Positions 26,172-37,399 of a DNA stretch of 64,000 bases are shown here, piece after piece (the first letter of the stretch is position 1; each line of letters opens with the position of its first letter). The notes under the pieces are model-generated. The model saw nothing but the letters and a program-made list of their open reading frames with translations, was not told the origin of the DNA and searched no databases. Made by a program: the position numbers and the translations under genes. The DNA comes from CALKJU01 sp046349355 (GTDB taxonomy: Bacteria; Pseudomonadota; Alphaproteobacteria; Geminicoccales; Geminicoccaceae): NCBI GenBank assembly GCA_046349355.1, contig JAXMCM010000018.1, positions 62,001 through 126,000 of the forward strand. Direction: 5' to 3'.

Positions 26172-26482
26172 AACTTCGGGGCCAGCGTGACCTTGAGGCC
26201 GTCGAGGTCGGCCGACCACTTCATCTGGCAGGACAGGCGCGAATTGTCCTGAACGTCCAGCGCCTCGTCGAGCATCATGGTCTCGTCCGGGCCGGGCTTG
26301 CCGACCTTCGGCAGCCAGGTCTCCTCGACGTAGACGTGGCAGGTGGCGCAGGCGCAGCAACCGCCGCACGCGGCCTCGATGTCGAGGTTGTTCTCGCGGA
26401 TGATCTCCATGACGGACCATCCGGCGGTGCCTTCGAGCGTGTGCTCCTGGCCCTCGCGATCGGTGACGTGAATCTTGGACAT
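26168..26482 (-). CDS. Adrenodoxin-type 2Fe-2S ferredoxin
   Basis: The 104-residue ferredoxin has the C-x5-C-x2-C...C cluster motif: C39, C45, C48 (AACGGCCACATCHVYV) and C85 (RLSCQ). Extra cysteines at 42 and 43 lie in the cluster loop. It carries electrons for Fe-S assembly, P450 or hydroxylation systems. Its start is one base after the stop of the ferredoxin reductase gene, so the pair is an operon. Its stop is interleaved with the fliJ stop in a CTAG. Confidence 0.92.
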   Translation of the reverse strand: MSKIHVTDREGQEHTLEGTAGWSVMEIIRENNLDIEAACGGCCACATCHVYVEETWLPKVGKPGPDETMMLDEALDVQDNSRLSCQMKWSADLDGLKVTLAPKF

Positions 26483-26483
26483 G

Positions 26484-27509
26484 TCAGGCGACGCCCAGCT
26501 TCTTCTGCAGCTCGGTGCTGGAGGTGGTGTAGCGGAAGATCAGCTTCGACTCGGGGAAGCAGAGCTTGAACGCCTTCTGGCACATCAGCGCCGCCTCGTG
26601 GAAGCCCGAAAGGATCAGCTTCAGCTTGCCCGGATAGGTGCAGATGTCGCCGATCGCGAACAGCCCGGGCCGGTTGGTCTCGAACGCCGCGGTGTCGACG
26701 GCGATGAGGTTCTCGTCGAGGTTCAGGCCCCACTCGGCCAGGGGCCCGAGCTCCATCTTGAGGCCGTAGAAGGCGAGCAGCGCATCGCAGGGCAGTTTCG
26801 CCTCGCCCTGCGGGCTCTTCACCGCCACCGAGCTCAGCCGACCGCCCGCACCCTCGAGGGCGCTGATCTGGCCGATCTGCAGCCGCATCGACCCGTCGGC
26901 GACGAGGCGCCGCATCTTCTCGACCGAGTCCGGAGCGGCACGGAACTCGTCGCGACGGTGGACCAGCGCCATCGAGGCGGCGATCGGCTGCAGGTTGAGC
27001 ACCCAGTCGAGGGCGGAGTCGCCGCCGCCGGCGACGACGACGTGGCGGCCGCGGAACGCGTCCATCTTCCGGACGGCGTAGTAGAGCGACGTCCCCTCGT
27101 ACTGCTCGGCACCGACCAGCGGCAGGCGCTTGGGCACGAAGCTGCCGGCACCGGCGGCGATGACCACGACCGGGGCCTCGAGCACCTGCTCGGCCGTGGT
27201 CTCGACGCGCCAGCGGCCGTCCTCGAGCTGCTGCAGCGAGGCGGCCTGCTGGTTCAGGTGGAAGACCGGGTCGAACGGGGCGATCTGCTCCATCAGCCGG
27301 TCGACCAGTTCCTGCCCGGTGCAGCGCGGCAGCGCCGGGATGTCGTAGATCGGCTTCTCCGGGTAGAGCTCGGCGCACTGGCCGCCGATCTTGTCGAGGT
27401 TGTCGATCAGGTGGCAGCGGATGCCGAGCAGCCCGGCCTCGAAGACCGCGAACATGCCCACCGGCCCGGCGCCGATGATGATCATGTCGGTGGTGATGGT
27501 CTCGCTCAT
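26484..27509 (-). CDS. Ferredoxin-NADP(+) reductase, thioredoxin-reductase-like type
   Basis: The 341-residue flavoprotein has FAD motif GAGPVGMFAVFEAG at the N-terminus, GGQCAELYPEKPIYDIP, NADPH motif VVVAGGGDSALDW and a C-terminal FAD contact AIGDICTYPGK. It lacks the CxxC of thioredoxin reductase, which marks the YumC/FNR-type enzymes. It should pass electrons from NADPH to the ferredoxin encoded immediately downstream. Confidence 0.9.
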   Translation of the reverse strand: MSETITTDMIIIGAGPVGMFAVFEAGLLGIRCHLIDNLDKIGGQCAELYPEKPIYDIPALPRCTGQELVDRLMEQIAPFDPVFHLNQQAASLQQLEDGRWRVETTAEQVLEAPVVVIAAGAGSFVPKRLPLVGAEQYEGTSLYYAVRKMDAFRGRHVVVAGGGDSALDWVLNLQPIAASMALVHRRDEFRAAPDSVEKMRRLVADGSMRLQIGQISALEGAGGRLSSVAVKSPQGEAKLPCDALLAFYGLKMELGPLAEWGLNLDENLIAVDTAAFETNRPGLFAIGDICTYPGKLKLILSGFHEAALMCQKAFKLCFPESKLIFRYTTSSTELQKKLGVA

Positions 27510-27585
27510 CCGATCTTCCGGCTGTCGGTCGGGGGGTGGCGGCGCGATCTAGCGCGGTCGGGCCGGCGCGGCTAGTCCCGGCCGC

Positions 27586-28728
27586 CTAGCGGCTGCTGGC
27601 CGGCGGCTGCCAGGTCTGGAAGCGCTCGCCGCGCAGCGAGGCACGCACGCCCTGCAGCGTCGCGGCGAAGGCGAGAAGGATGTCGACGACCTGCTGGGCC
27701 GGGCCGAGGCGGACAGCCCAGGCGACACCGAACAGCAGGGCTCCCGCCAGCGCCAGCCCCAGCCAGAGCAGCGGCATGGCGCTCGTCAACGCGAACAGCA
27801 GGTAGAACAGGACCGCCAGCGCCATCCAGACCAAGGTCAGCCAGCGCAGCAGCTTGTGGCAGACGTACATGTAGAGCTGCAGCGGCGGCAGCCGGCGCAA
27901 CCGCGGCCACAGCAGGCGGTGGCAGTTGAAGCTGCGGCAGGCGATGCGGATCTTGCGGCGATACTCGTCGTGCCGGTCGGTCGCCGCCTGCTCCTCGGCG
28001 ATCAGGTGCTCGGCGCGGACGATCCGGTAGCCGTCGCAGACGATCGACATCGACGTGAACATGTCGTCGATGATGTCGGCCGGGACGGTGCGGAACAGCG
28101 ACCGGCGGATGGCGAACACCGAGCCGTCGGCTCCCATCGTCGAGGCGACCAGCGCCTCGCGCGACTTGATGAACTCCTCGAGCCGCCAGTAGGCCGAGTT
28201 GACCTGCGCCGTGCTGCCGTCCTCGGGATTGACGTAGACGAGGTGACCGATGACGCAGCCGACCTCGGGATCGGCGAAGGCGGGCAGCAGCGCCGCGATG
28301 GCGTCGGGACGCAGCATGACGTTGGCATCGGTGAACAGAACGATGTCGCCGCCGCAGCGGGCGAGCAGGGTGTTCATGCCGACGCTCTTCCCGGTCCGCT
28401 GCGGCGAGACGACGAGATCGATGCGGTCGGCCCAGGCACGGGCGATCTGCGCCGTGTCGTCGCTCGAGCCGTCGGAATAGACGTGCACGCCGACGACGGC
28501 GCCGGCCGGATCGATGGCCAGGCAGTTCTCGATCTTGCGGGCGATCGAGCGGGCCTCGTTGTAGGCGCAGAAGACGATGTCGACGGCCGTGCCGGGCGGC
28601 GGCGCCGCGGCGCGCACCGGCCGGGGCCGCAGGCGCGCCAGCAGGCCGAGGCTCGCCGGGTACAGCGAGAACGGCCAGATGGTCAGCAGGCCGAAGACGA
28701 CGGCCGCGAGCAGGAACGCGATACTCAT
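27586..28728 (-). CDS. Membrane-anchored family 2 glycosyltransferase
   Basis: The 380-residue protein has an N-terminal membrane segment, a GT2 catalytic domain (FCAYNEARSIARKIENCL, the DxD-like LFTDANVML, an acceptor-site EDD-like IIDDMFTSM) and two or three C-terminal membrane segments from about residue 290. This is the plan of polymerising or lipid-linked sugar transferases. The ATG at 28728 follows a GGGG motif. It stands alone, so substrate and polymer are unknown. Confidence 0.85.
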   Translation of the reverse strand: MSIAFLLAAVVFGLLTIWPFSLYPASLGLLARLRPRPVRAAAPPPGTAVDIVFCAYNEARSIARKIENCLAIDPAGAVVGVHVYSDGSSDDTAQIARAWADRIDLVVSPQRTGKSVGMNTLLARCGGDIVLFTDANVMLRPDAIAALLPAFADPEVGCVIGHLVYVNPEDGSTAQVNSAYWRLEEFIKSREALVASTMGADGSVFAIRRSLFRTVPADIIDDMFTSMSIVCDGYRIVRAEHLIAEEQAATDRHDEYRRKIRIACRSFNCHRLLWPRLRRLPPLQLYMYVCHKLLRWLTLVWMALAVLFYLLFALTSAMPLLWLGLALAGALLFGVAWAVRLGPAQQVVDILLAFAATLQGVRASLRGERFQTWQPPASSR

Positions 28729-28892
28729 CGGAACCCCGGTCGAACGCCGGGCGTAGCTAGCACAGGCCGCGGTCGCCGTCCGCGCACCGGCCGCCACAGC
28801 CGGCCGTCGTCGTCGGGATGCGCCACGAACCATTGCGGCGGCGGAGCCCGACCTTATGTGTGGCCGCGAGCATCATCCGAGGGAGCCCGTTC

Positions 28893-29333
28893 ATGCGCTA
28901 TCTGCACACCATGGTCCGGGTCAGCGATCCCCAGAAGTCGCTGGCTTTCTATCGCGATCTCCTCGGCATGCAGGAGGTCCGGCGCGTGGACAACGAGAAG
29001 GGCCGGTTCACGCTGATCTTCCTCGCTGCCAGCGACGACGTCGAGGCCGGCAAGGCCAGCAAGGCGCCGCTGATCGAGCTGACCCACAACTGGGATCCCG
29101 AGGCCTACACCGGCGGCCGCAACTTCGGCCACCTCGCCTACGAGGTCGACGACATCTACGCCACCTGCCGCAAGCTGATGGACGGCGGCGTCACCATCAA
29201 CCGCCCGCCCCGCGACGGCTACATGGCCTTCATCCGTTCGCCGGACGGCATCTCGATCGAGCTCCTGCAGAAGGGCAGTGCCAAGGCGCCCGAGGAGCCC
29301 TGGGCGTCGATGCCGAACACCGGCGCCTGGTAG
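28893..29333 (+). CDS. gloA: Lactoylglutathione lyase (glyoxalase I)
   Basis: The 146-residue vicinal-oxygen-chelate protein converts the methylglyoxal-glutathione adduct to S-lactoylglutathione. Metal ligands expected in the family are visible: H5 (YLHTMVRV), E56-region (LIELTHNW), H-region (FGHLAYEV) and E (SIELLQ). The length is normal for bacterial GloA. A GAGGGAG site precedes the ATG. It converges with the aldolase gene. Confidence 0.88.
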   Translation: MRYLHTMVRVSDPQKSLAFYRDLLGMQEVRRVDNEKGRFTLIFLAASDDVEAGKASKAPLIELTHNWDPEAYTGGRNFGHLAYEVDDIYATCRKLMDGGVTINRPPRDGYMAFIRSPDGISIELLQKGSAKAPEEPWASMPNTGAW

Positions 29334-29339
29334 GCGGCG

Positions 29340-30101
29340 TCAGCCGGCTGCCGCCGCGGCGAACTCGCGGAACGCCCGGTCGATGATCAGGGTATCGTAG
29401 GCGAGCATGACGAGGCGGTAGCCGCGCTGGACCAGCACCCGCGCCCGCTCCGGCGTGGGCGCCACGCCGCCGAGGACGCTGCGGCTGGCGAGGATGGCGC
29501 GCTCGGCCGTTTCGACGGTGGCCACGAACTCGGGATCGTCGAACGCGCCAGGCTTGCCCAGGCTGGTCGACAGGTCGTAGGGCGCGATGATCGCCGCATC
29601 GATGCCCGGCACGGCCAGGATCTCGTCGATCCGGCGCACCGCCTCGACGTGCTCGATCAGCAGGATCACCATCACCGCGTCATTGGCCGCCGCCGTGTAG
29701 GCGAAGGGCGTCAGCCCCCAGCGGGACGGCGCGTAGAACGGACCCCAGCCGCGGTCGCCGACCGGCGCGTAGCGACAGGCCGACACCGCCTCGCGCGCTT
29801 CCTCGGGCGAACGTACCATCGGGAAGATCACGCCGAGGGCGCCACCGTCGAGCAGAGGCTTGGCCAGCCACGGCACCGTCCACGCCACGCGGACGAAGGG
29901 CACACAGCGGCTGACCGCCGTCGCGGCAACCATGGCCTGGGCGCTCTCGACGGAGATGCTGCCGTGCTCGAGGTCGATGCCGACCCAGTCGAGCCCGGCG
30001 CCGGCGGCGAGCTGGGCAAGCTGCGGGCTCGGCATCGTCAACAACGTGCCGAACGCCGTGCCCCCGGTCGCGAGCTTGTCCTTGACCGGGTTGATGCCCA
30101 T
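29340..30101 (-). CDS. HpcH/HpaI family class II aldolase
   Basis: The 253-residue TIM-barrel aldolase of the HpaI type cleaves or makes 2-keto-3-deoxy acids with a divalent metal. Motifs are GLDWVGIDLEHGSIS, VIFPMVRSPEEA, the metal-site glutamate in ILLIEHVEAV and the aspartate in IIAPYDLSTSLG. The ATG at 30101 is preceded by GGCGAG. It is divergent from the dienelactone hydrolase gene. The substrate cannot be fixed from sequence. Confidence 0.85.
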   Translation of the reverse strand: MGINPVKDKLATGGTAFGTLLTMPSPQLAQLAAGAGLDWVGIDLEHGSISVESAQAMVAATAVSRCVPFVRVAWTVPWLAKPLLDGGALGVIFPMVRSPEEAREAVSACRYAPVGDRGWGPFYAPSRWGLTPFAYTAAANDAVMVILLIEHVEAVRRIDEILAVPGIDAAIIAPYDLSTSLGKPGAFDDPEFVATVETAERAILASRSVLGGVAPTPERARVLVQRGYRLVMLAYDTLIIDRAFREFAAAAAG

Positions 30102-30246
30102 CTCGCCGCCCCGTCGCCGCACCCTGGCCACCAACACTTTGCCTGCTAGCGCGGACGACGTCGAGACCGCTCCTGCACCAGGCCCCTTGCCACAAGGGCG
30201 TGTTGATCAATCTCAGCGCGATGGACCTACGGTAGGAGTGGCCTCG

Positions 30247-31110
30247 ATGCGGCAGGAAATCATCGATCTCTACGACGACTTCACGCACCGCGGGCTCGAT
30301 CGCCGGGTGTTCATGCGCAAGCTGGCCGATCTCGCCGGCGGGACGGCCGCCGCTGCCGCGCTCGTCCCCCTGCTCGAGGCGAATGCGGCGAAGGCGGCGA
30401 TCGTGCCGCCGGATGCCGCCGGGATCACCGCGAGCCGCGTCGCCATCCCGACCGGCTCGGGCGAGCTGAAGGGCTACCTCGTCAGGCCGGCCGACGCCGC
30501 CGGCAAGCTGCCGTCGATCATCGTCGTCCACGAGAACCGCGGGCTCAACGCACACATCGAGGACGTCGCCCGCCGTGCCGCGCTGGCGGGGTTCGTCGCC
30601 CTGGCGCCGGATTTCCTGTCGTCGATGGGCGGAACCCCGACCAACGAGGACCAGGCCCGCGAGATGATCGGCAAGCTCAGCGCCGACACCGTCACCGCCG
30701 AGGCCAGGTCGGCGATCGACTGGCTCAAGGCGCAGCCCGACAGCAACGGCAAGGTCGGCATCGTCGGCTTCTGCTGGGGCGGTGGGGTCGTCGGCCGGGT
30801 AGCGGTCGCGGCGCCCGAGCTGAATGCGGGCGTCGTGTTCTACGGCCAGGCGCCGGCCAGCGAGGGCGTCGCCAGCATCAAGGCGCCGCTGCTGCTGAAC
30901 TACGCCGGCCTCGACGAGCGCATCAACGCCGGGGTCCCGGCCTTCGAGAGCGCGCTGAAGGCCGCCGGTGCGACCTATCAGCTCTACATCTACGACGGCG
31001 TGAACCACGCCTTCCACAATGACACCTCGGAGGCGCGCTACAACAAGGAGGCGGCCGAGCTCGCCTGGCAGCGCACCATCGACTTCTTCAAGCAGAATCT
31101 CGCGGCCTGA
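30247..31110 (+). CDS. Dienelactone hydrolase family protein
   Basis: The 287-residue alpha/beta hydrolase has an N-terminal helical extension with a hydrophobic patch (GGTAAAAALVPLLEANAAKA) that may be an export signal. The nucleophile is the cysteine in VGFCWGGG, with an acid in the NYAGLDERINAG region and the histidine in GVNHAFHN. These form the DLH triad. It probably hydrolyses lactones or esters. An AGGAG site lies 8 bases before the ATG. Confidence 0.85.
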   Translation: MRQEIIDLYDDFTHRGLDRRVFMRKLADLAGGTAAAAALVPLLEANAAKAAIVPPDAAGITASRVAIPTGSGELKGYLVRPADAAGKLPSIIVVHENRGLNAHIEDVARRAALAGFVALAPDFLSSMGGTPTNEDQAREMIGKLSADTVTAEARSAIDWLKAQPDSNGKVGIVGFCWGGGVVGRVAVAAPELNAGVVFYGQAPASEGVASIKAPLLLNYAGLDERINAGVPAFESALKAAGATYQLYIYDGVNHAFHNDTSEARYNKEAAELAWQRTIDFFKQNLAA

Positions 31111-31130
31111 GGGAACCGGCGGGGCGCCCC

Positions 31131-31144
31131 TTGATCTAGGACAA
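31131..31144 (+). promoter_or_regulatory. FNR/FixK-like box before the CBS protein gene
   Basis: TTGATCTAGGACAA resembles TTGAT-N4-ATCAA with two mismatches in the right half. Its centre is 59 bases from the start codon, which suits a class II activator site followed by a leader of about 18 bases. It suggests low-oxygen induction. Confidence 0.5.
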
Positions 31145-31196
31145 GGCGCCCCGCCGGCTCTTGTGCCATGCAGCCGGCGAAAACCGGAGAATGGTC

Positions 31197-31631
31197 ATGG
31201 CAGACACCAAGGTTGCCGAGGTCATGGCGCGCGATGCCGCCTTGCGGACCGCGCCCGATACGCCCGTCCGCGCGGCGTCGGCGCGGATGGCCGAGCACCG
31301 CTGCGGCAGTATCCTCGTAATGAGCGGCGACCGGCTCGTCGGCATCTTCACCGAGCGCGACGCCCTGTTCCGCGTCGTCGCCGGCGGCCTCGACCCGTCG
31401 ACCACCCGGGTCGCCGACGTGATGACCAGGGACCCCGATACCATCGACGCCGAGGCCCCGGTGACCGAGGCGCTGCGCAAGATGGACCAGTTCAGCTACT
31501 GGCACCTGCCGGTCACGCGCGACGGCGCCGTCGTCGGGGTGGTGTCGATCCGCGACCTGCCGTTCGGGGGCGGGAGCGCGCTGCAGGACGAGCTCGACAC
31601 CCGCCACCGCCTGGCCGAGCGGATGCTGTAG
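31197..31631 (+). CDS. Two-CBS-domain protein
   Basis: The 144-residue protein consists of two CBS domains (about residues 5-60 and 70-125), with typical GSILVMSGDRLVGIFTERD and HLPVTRDGAVVGVVSIRDL repeats. Such stand-alone pairs bind adenine nucleotides and report energy state. The start at 31197 follows GGAGA; an ATG at 31191 is also in frame. An FNR/FixK-like box upstream suggests that it is part of the microaerobic response, as is the universal stress protein gene at 47-48 kb. Confidence 0.85.
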   Translation: MADTKVAEVMARDAALRTAPDTPVRAASARMAEHRCGSILVMSGDRLVGIFTERDALFRVVAGGLDPSTTRVADVMTRDPDTIDAEAPVTEALRKMDQFSYWHLPVTRDGAVVGVVSIRDLPFGGGSALQDELDTRHRLAERML

Positions 31632-31647
31632 GCCCGACGGCCGGCCG

Positions 31648-32144
31648 CTAGCGGCGGCCGGCCCAGAGCGCCTTGCCGTTGACCGGATCGCGGGCGGGGC
31701 GGGCGACAGCGGCGATGCGGGCGCGGGCATCGGCATCGTCGGTGGCGTCGCGGTGCAGGTCCTCGCGGATACCCGGCGGATAGGCGCCGACCACCAGGAG
31801 GTCGTCGCTGGCGCCGAGGTTCTCGTGGCCGACCCCGGCGGGGATCAGGACGACGTCGCCGGCCTTGAGCTCGACCACGGCACCGCTGGCTCCGCCCAGC
31901 CGCACGCGGACGCGGCCGGCGGCGATGCCCAGCGTCTCGTGCGTGTTGGTGTGGAAGTGAACGTAGGGATAAACGCCGTTGCGCCAGCTCGGCGGCCAGC
32001 CGTTGGCGGCGAACAGGCGCTCGAAGGCGGCGGCCGGATCGGTGCCCGTCACCCCGACGGCCCCGCGCCAGAGCAGGAGCGGCAGCGGATTGTTGGGCAC
32101 GGCGCCGTCGTCGGCGAAGCTCAGGGCCTCGGGCTGGATCTCCG

Positions 32145-32148
<4 letters not shown>
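31648..32148 (-). CDS. YjlB-like cupin protein
   Basis: The 166-residue single-domain cupin has the metal-site motif HFHTNTHETLG and the second motif IPAGVGHENLG. YjlB-family proteins are of unknown function. Its ATG overlaps the uvrB stop as ATGA, so it is translated with uvrB, an unexpected partner. Confidence 0.82.
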
Positions 32149-34331
<2,183 letters not shown>

Positions 34332-34502
34332 GCTGGATCCGAGGCGCTCGAGGATCGAACCCGAATTGTGGGCCGGACCGAGGTCCGGCTCAAGTACCCG
34401 GCCGCAGCCTGCTGACAGCGTGGTGGCGCGAGCCTGCCGGACGGCTTGCCGGAAGGGCCGAGTTTCGCCATGGCTTGCGCCCACGCAAGGGGGAGAAACG
34501 CC

Positions 34503-35291
34503 GTGCCCACGAAGGCCTTCAAGGGGCGCATCGCGCTCGTCACCGGAGCCGCCCAGGGCGTGGGCGAGGCCACGGCAAGGCTGCTGGCAGCGCGCGGCGC
34601 GGCCGGTCTTGCCCTCGTCGACCGCAGCGGCGACCGGCTGGCGCGCGTCGCCGACGAAATCACCCGGTCGGGCTGTCCCGCCGAGCCCATCGCCGCCGAC
34701 CTCGGCGAGGTCGACGCCTGCTTCGCCGCCGTGGACCGCGCCATCGCCCGCTTCGACGCGCTGCACGTCGTCGTCAATGCCGCCGGCATCACCGACCGGG
34801 GCGGCATCGAGGACACCACGCCCGAGTTGTTCGACCGGATCTTCGCGGTGAACGCCCGGGCACCGTTCTTCATCATGCAGCGCGCCGTGCCGCACCTGCG
34901 GGCGAGCGGCGGCGGCACCATCGTCAACGTCATCTCGATCACGATCTGGGGCGGGACCCCGCAGCTGACGACCTATGTCGGTGCGAAGGGTGCCCTCGCG
35001 GTGATGACCCGCAACATCGCCGCCTCGCTCGGCCACGACCGCATCCGCGCCAACGGCCTGAACCTGGGCTGGACGCTGACGCCCAACGAGCAGCGCCTCC
35101 AGGTCGAGTATCACGGCCGGCCCGAGGACTGGGCCCAGCGGGTCGGCCGCGAGCAGCCGTTCGGCCGCCTGCTCACCCCGGAGGATGCGGCCAGGGCGAT
35201 CGCCTTCCTCGCCTCCGACGAGTCCGGCCTGATGACCGGCGCAATCGTCGACTTCGAGCAGCAGGTGATGGGAACCTATCCGGCAAACTGA
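34503..35291 (+). CDS. Short-chain dehydrogenase/reductase
   Basis: The 262-residue SDR has cofactor motif TGAAQGVG near residue 15, NAAG (VVNAAGITDRGG) and the catalytic tyrosine and lysine in TYVGAKGAL (YxxxK). The serine-position segment is ISITIWGG. It acts on an unknown alcohol or ketone. The GTG at 34503 is chosen because AAGGGGGAG lies at ideal spacing upstream. It precedes two ethylmalonyl-CoA pathway genes, so a CoA- or C4/C5-acid-linked substrate is possible. Confidence 0.87.
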   Translation: MPTKAFKGRIALVTGAAQGVGEATARLLAARGAAGLALVDRSGDRLARVADEITRSGCPAEPIAADLGEVDACFAAVDRAIARFDALHVVVNAAGITDRGGIEDTTPELFDRIFAVNARAPFFIMQRAVPHLRASGGGTIVNVISITIWGGTPQLTTYVGAKGALAVMTRNIAASLGHDRIRANGLNLGWTLTPNEQRLQVEYHGRPEDWAQRVGREQPFGRLLTPEDAARAIAFLASDESGLMTGAIVDFEQQVMGTYPAN

Positions 35292-35367
35292 CGCTGCGCT
35301 GCAGCGACAGGTTGATCTGCAGGGACCGGGCGCTATAGCGGCGCGGTCCAGCCGACGAGGTACGCGC

Positions 35368-36237
35368 ATGACCGTCCGCCCCCGCCGCTCCGTGCTCTAC
35401 ATGCCGGGCTCGAACCCGCGCGCCCTCGAGAAGGGCCGCACGCTGGCCGCCGACGCGCTGATCCTCGACCTCGAGGACGCGGTCGCACCCGACGCCAAGG
35501 TGGGGGCCCGCGACATCATCAAGGCGGCGTTGGCCGAAAAGGCGGCCTTTGGCCGGCGCGAGCTGGTGGTGCGGGTCAACGGCCTCGACACCGCCTGGGG
35601 CGAGGGAGATCTCGTCGCCATGGCCGAGACGCCGGCCGACGCCATCCTCCTGCCCAAGGTCGAGAGTGCCGCGATGGTGCAGGAAGCGGCCGAGACCCTC
35701 GACGGGGCGGGCGCGCCGCACGACCTGCCGATCTGGTGCATGATGGAGACCCCGCGCGGCATCCTCCATGCCGAGGAGATCGCCGACCATCCGCGCGTCC
35801 AGTGCCTGGTCATGGGTACGTCCGACCTGACCAAGGACCTGCAGGCGCTGCACACGCCGCTGCGGCTGCCGATGCTGGCCTCGCTGGCGCAGTGCCTGCT
35901 CGCCGCCCGCGCCGCCAGGATCGGCATCGTCGACGGCGTCTACCTCGACCTCGCCGACGACACCGGCTTCCGTGCCGCATGCCAGCAGGGCCGCGAGCTC
36001 GGCTTCGACGGCAAGACCCTGATCCACCCCAAGCAGCTCGACGCCGCCAACGAGGTCTTCGCGCCGTCGCCCGAGGCGGTCGCCTGGGCGCATCGCATCA
36101 CCACCGAATTCGAGGCTGCGCGCGCTGCCGGCAAGGGCGTCGTCGTCGTCGACGGCAAGCTGATCGAGAACCTCCACGTCGCCGAGGCGAGGCGGCTCAT
36201 CGCGCTGGCCCAGGCCATCGGCGCGACGGCGAGCTGA
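35368..36237 (+). CDS. mcl2: CoA ester lyase family, (3S)-malyl-CoA thioesterase-like
   Basis: The 289-residue CitE-like TIM barrel has RSVLYMPGSN, DALILDLEDAV with metal-site acids, ILLPKVES, MMETPRGILHAEEI and GFDGKTLIHPKQ. The C-terminal VVVDGKLIENLHVAEARR is also typical. Length and sequence are closer to the Rhodobacter Mcl2 malyl-CoA thioesterase than to the longer Mcl1 lyase. It would release malate from malyl-CoA in the ethylmalonyl-CoA pathway. The mesaconyl-CoA hydratase gene follows after 82 bases. Confidence 0.85.
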   Translation: MTVRPRRSVLYMPGSNPRALEKGRTLAADALILDLEDAVAPDAKVGARDIIKAALAEKAAFGRRELVVRVNGLDTAWGEGDLVAMAETPADAILLPKVESAAMVQEAAETLDGAGAPHDLPIWCMMETPRGILHAEEIADHPRVQCLVMGTSDLTKDLQALHTPLRLPMLASLAQCLLAARAARIGIVDGVYLDLADDTGFRAACQQGRELGFDGKTLIHPKQLDAANEVFAPSPEAVAWAHRITTEFEAARAAGKGVVVVDGKLIENLHVAEARRLIALAQAIGATAS

Positions 36238-36319
36238 CGGGGTCCGCGCCCGATTGGCCGACTGACGGAGGCGCGGCAAGCCTGCTAGGTCTCGCGCCGG
36301 ACCGAACTGGAGCGACGGT

Positions 36320-37399
36320 GTGGGCAAGACGTCCAGCGGGAACTTCCTCGAGGACTTTCGCGTCGGGCAGGTACTCCGCCATGCCACGCCGCGGACCCTC
36401 ACCGCCGGCGATGCCGCCCTCTACCTGGCCCTTACCGGGTCGCGCTTCGCCCAGCACTGCAGCGAGCCGTTCGCCCGTGCCAACGGCCTGCCGACAACGC
36501 CGCTGGAGGATCTGCTCGTCTTCCACACGGTGTTCGGCAAGACGGTACCCGATGTGTCGCTGAACGCCGTCGCCAACCTCGGCTACGCCGACGGGCGGGT
36601 GCTCGGGCCGGTCTGGCCGGGCGACACGCTGGAAGCCCACTCGACGGTGCTCGGCGTGAAGGAGAACTCGAACCGCCAGACCGGCATCGTCTGGGTCCGT
36701 ACCGAGGGCCGCAAGGGCAGCGGCGAGCCGGTGCTCGACTACGTGCGCTGGGTGATGGTGCGCAAGCGCGACCCGAAGGCCGAAGTGGCACCCGTCGTCC
36801 CGACCGACCTGCCGACGCACGTCACGGCCGACCGCCTCGTCGTGCCGCCGGACCTGCGGGTGTCGGCCATCGACCCCGCGGTCTCCGGCTCGCCCTGGTT
36901 CTTCGAGGACTATGAGGTCGGCGAACGGATCGACCATGTCGACGGCATGGGCGTGATGGAGAGCGAGCACCGCCTCGCCACGCGACTCTACCAGAACACC
37001 GCCCGCGTGCATTTCAACGACCATGCCGAGCGCAGTGGCCGGCTGGGCGCCTGCATCGTCTATGGCGGCGTGGTGATCTCGATCGCCCGCGCGCTGAGCT
37101 TCAACGGGCTCGGCAATGCCCTGCACATCCTCGCCATCAACGGCGGTCGGCACGTCAACCCCTGCGTCGCCGGCGACACCGTGTTCGCCTGGTCCGAGGT
37201 TCTCGACAAGGCCGCCATGGCCGGCCGGGACGACGTCGGCGCCCTGCGCATCCGGCTGATCGCGACCAAGAACCGGCCCTGTGCGGACTTCCCCTTGCTC
37301 GATGCAGCCGGAGCGCCACTGCCCGAGCTGCTGCTCGACTTCGACTACTGGCTGCTGATGCCGACCCGCCGGACCTGCAGCGGGTTGAACCGGCGATGA
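36320..37399 (+). CDS. mch: Mesaconyl-CoA hydratase (MaoC-type)
   Basis: The 359-residue double-hotdog protein matches mesaconyl-CoA hydratase. It has GNFLEDFRVGQVLRHATPRT, LALTGSRFAQHCSEPFA and FHTVFGKTVPDVSLNAVANLGYA. Also present are GVKENSNRQTGIVWVRTEG and the second-half hydratase motif RVHFNDHAERSGRLG. It interconverts mesaconyl-C1-CoA and beta-methylmalyl-CoA. It is a good marker for acetate or C1-unit assimilation without a glyoxylate shunt. The GTG start at 36320 gives the conserved N-terminus. The stop overlaps the binding-protein start of an ABC importer as ATGA. Confidence 0.9.
   Translation: MGKTSSGNFLEDFRVGQVLRHATPRTLTAGDAALYLALTGSRFAQHCSEPFARANGLPTTPLEDLLVFHTVFGKTVPDVSLNAVANLGYADGRVLGPVWPGDTLEAHSTVLGVKENSNRQTGIVWVRTEGRKGSGEPVLDYVRWVMVRKRDPKAEVAPVVPTDLPTHVTADRLVVPPDLRVSAIDPAVSGSPWFFEDYEVGERIDHVDGMGVMESEHRLATRLYQNTARVHFNDHAERSGRLGACIVYGGVVISIARALSFNGLGNALHILAINGGRHVNPCVAGDTVFAWSEVLDKAAMAGRDDVGALRIRLIATKNRPCADFPLLDAAGAPLPELLLDFDYWLLMPTRRTCSGLNRR

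Noticed and set aside
30199..30212. TTGATCAATC as a possible FNR box before the dienelactone hydrolase
   Set aside because: The half-sites abut without the required four-base spacer, so it does not fit FNR/FixK geometry.
34332..34502. A LexA operator upstream of uvrB
   Set aside because: I found no GTTC-N7-GTTC or GAAC-N7-GTAC type site in the spacer; the one GAAC has no correctly spaced partner.
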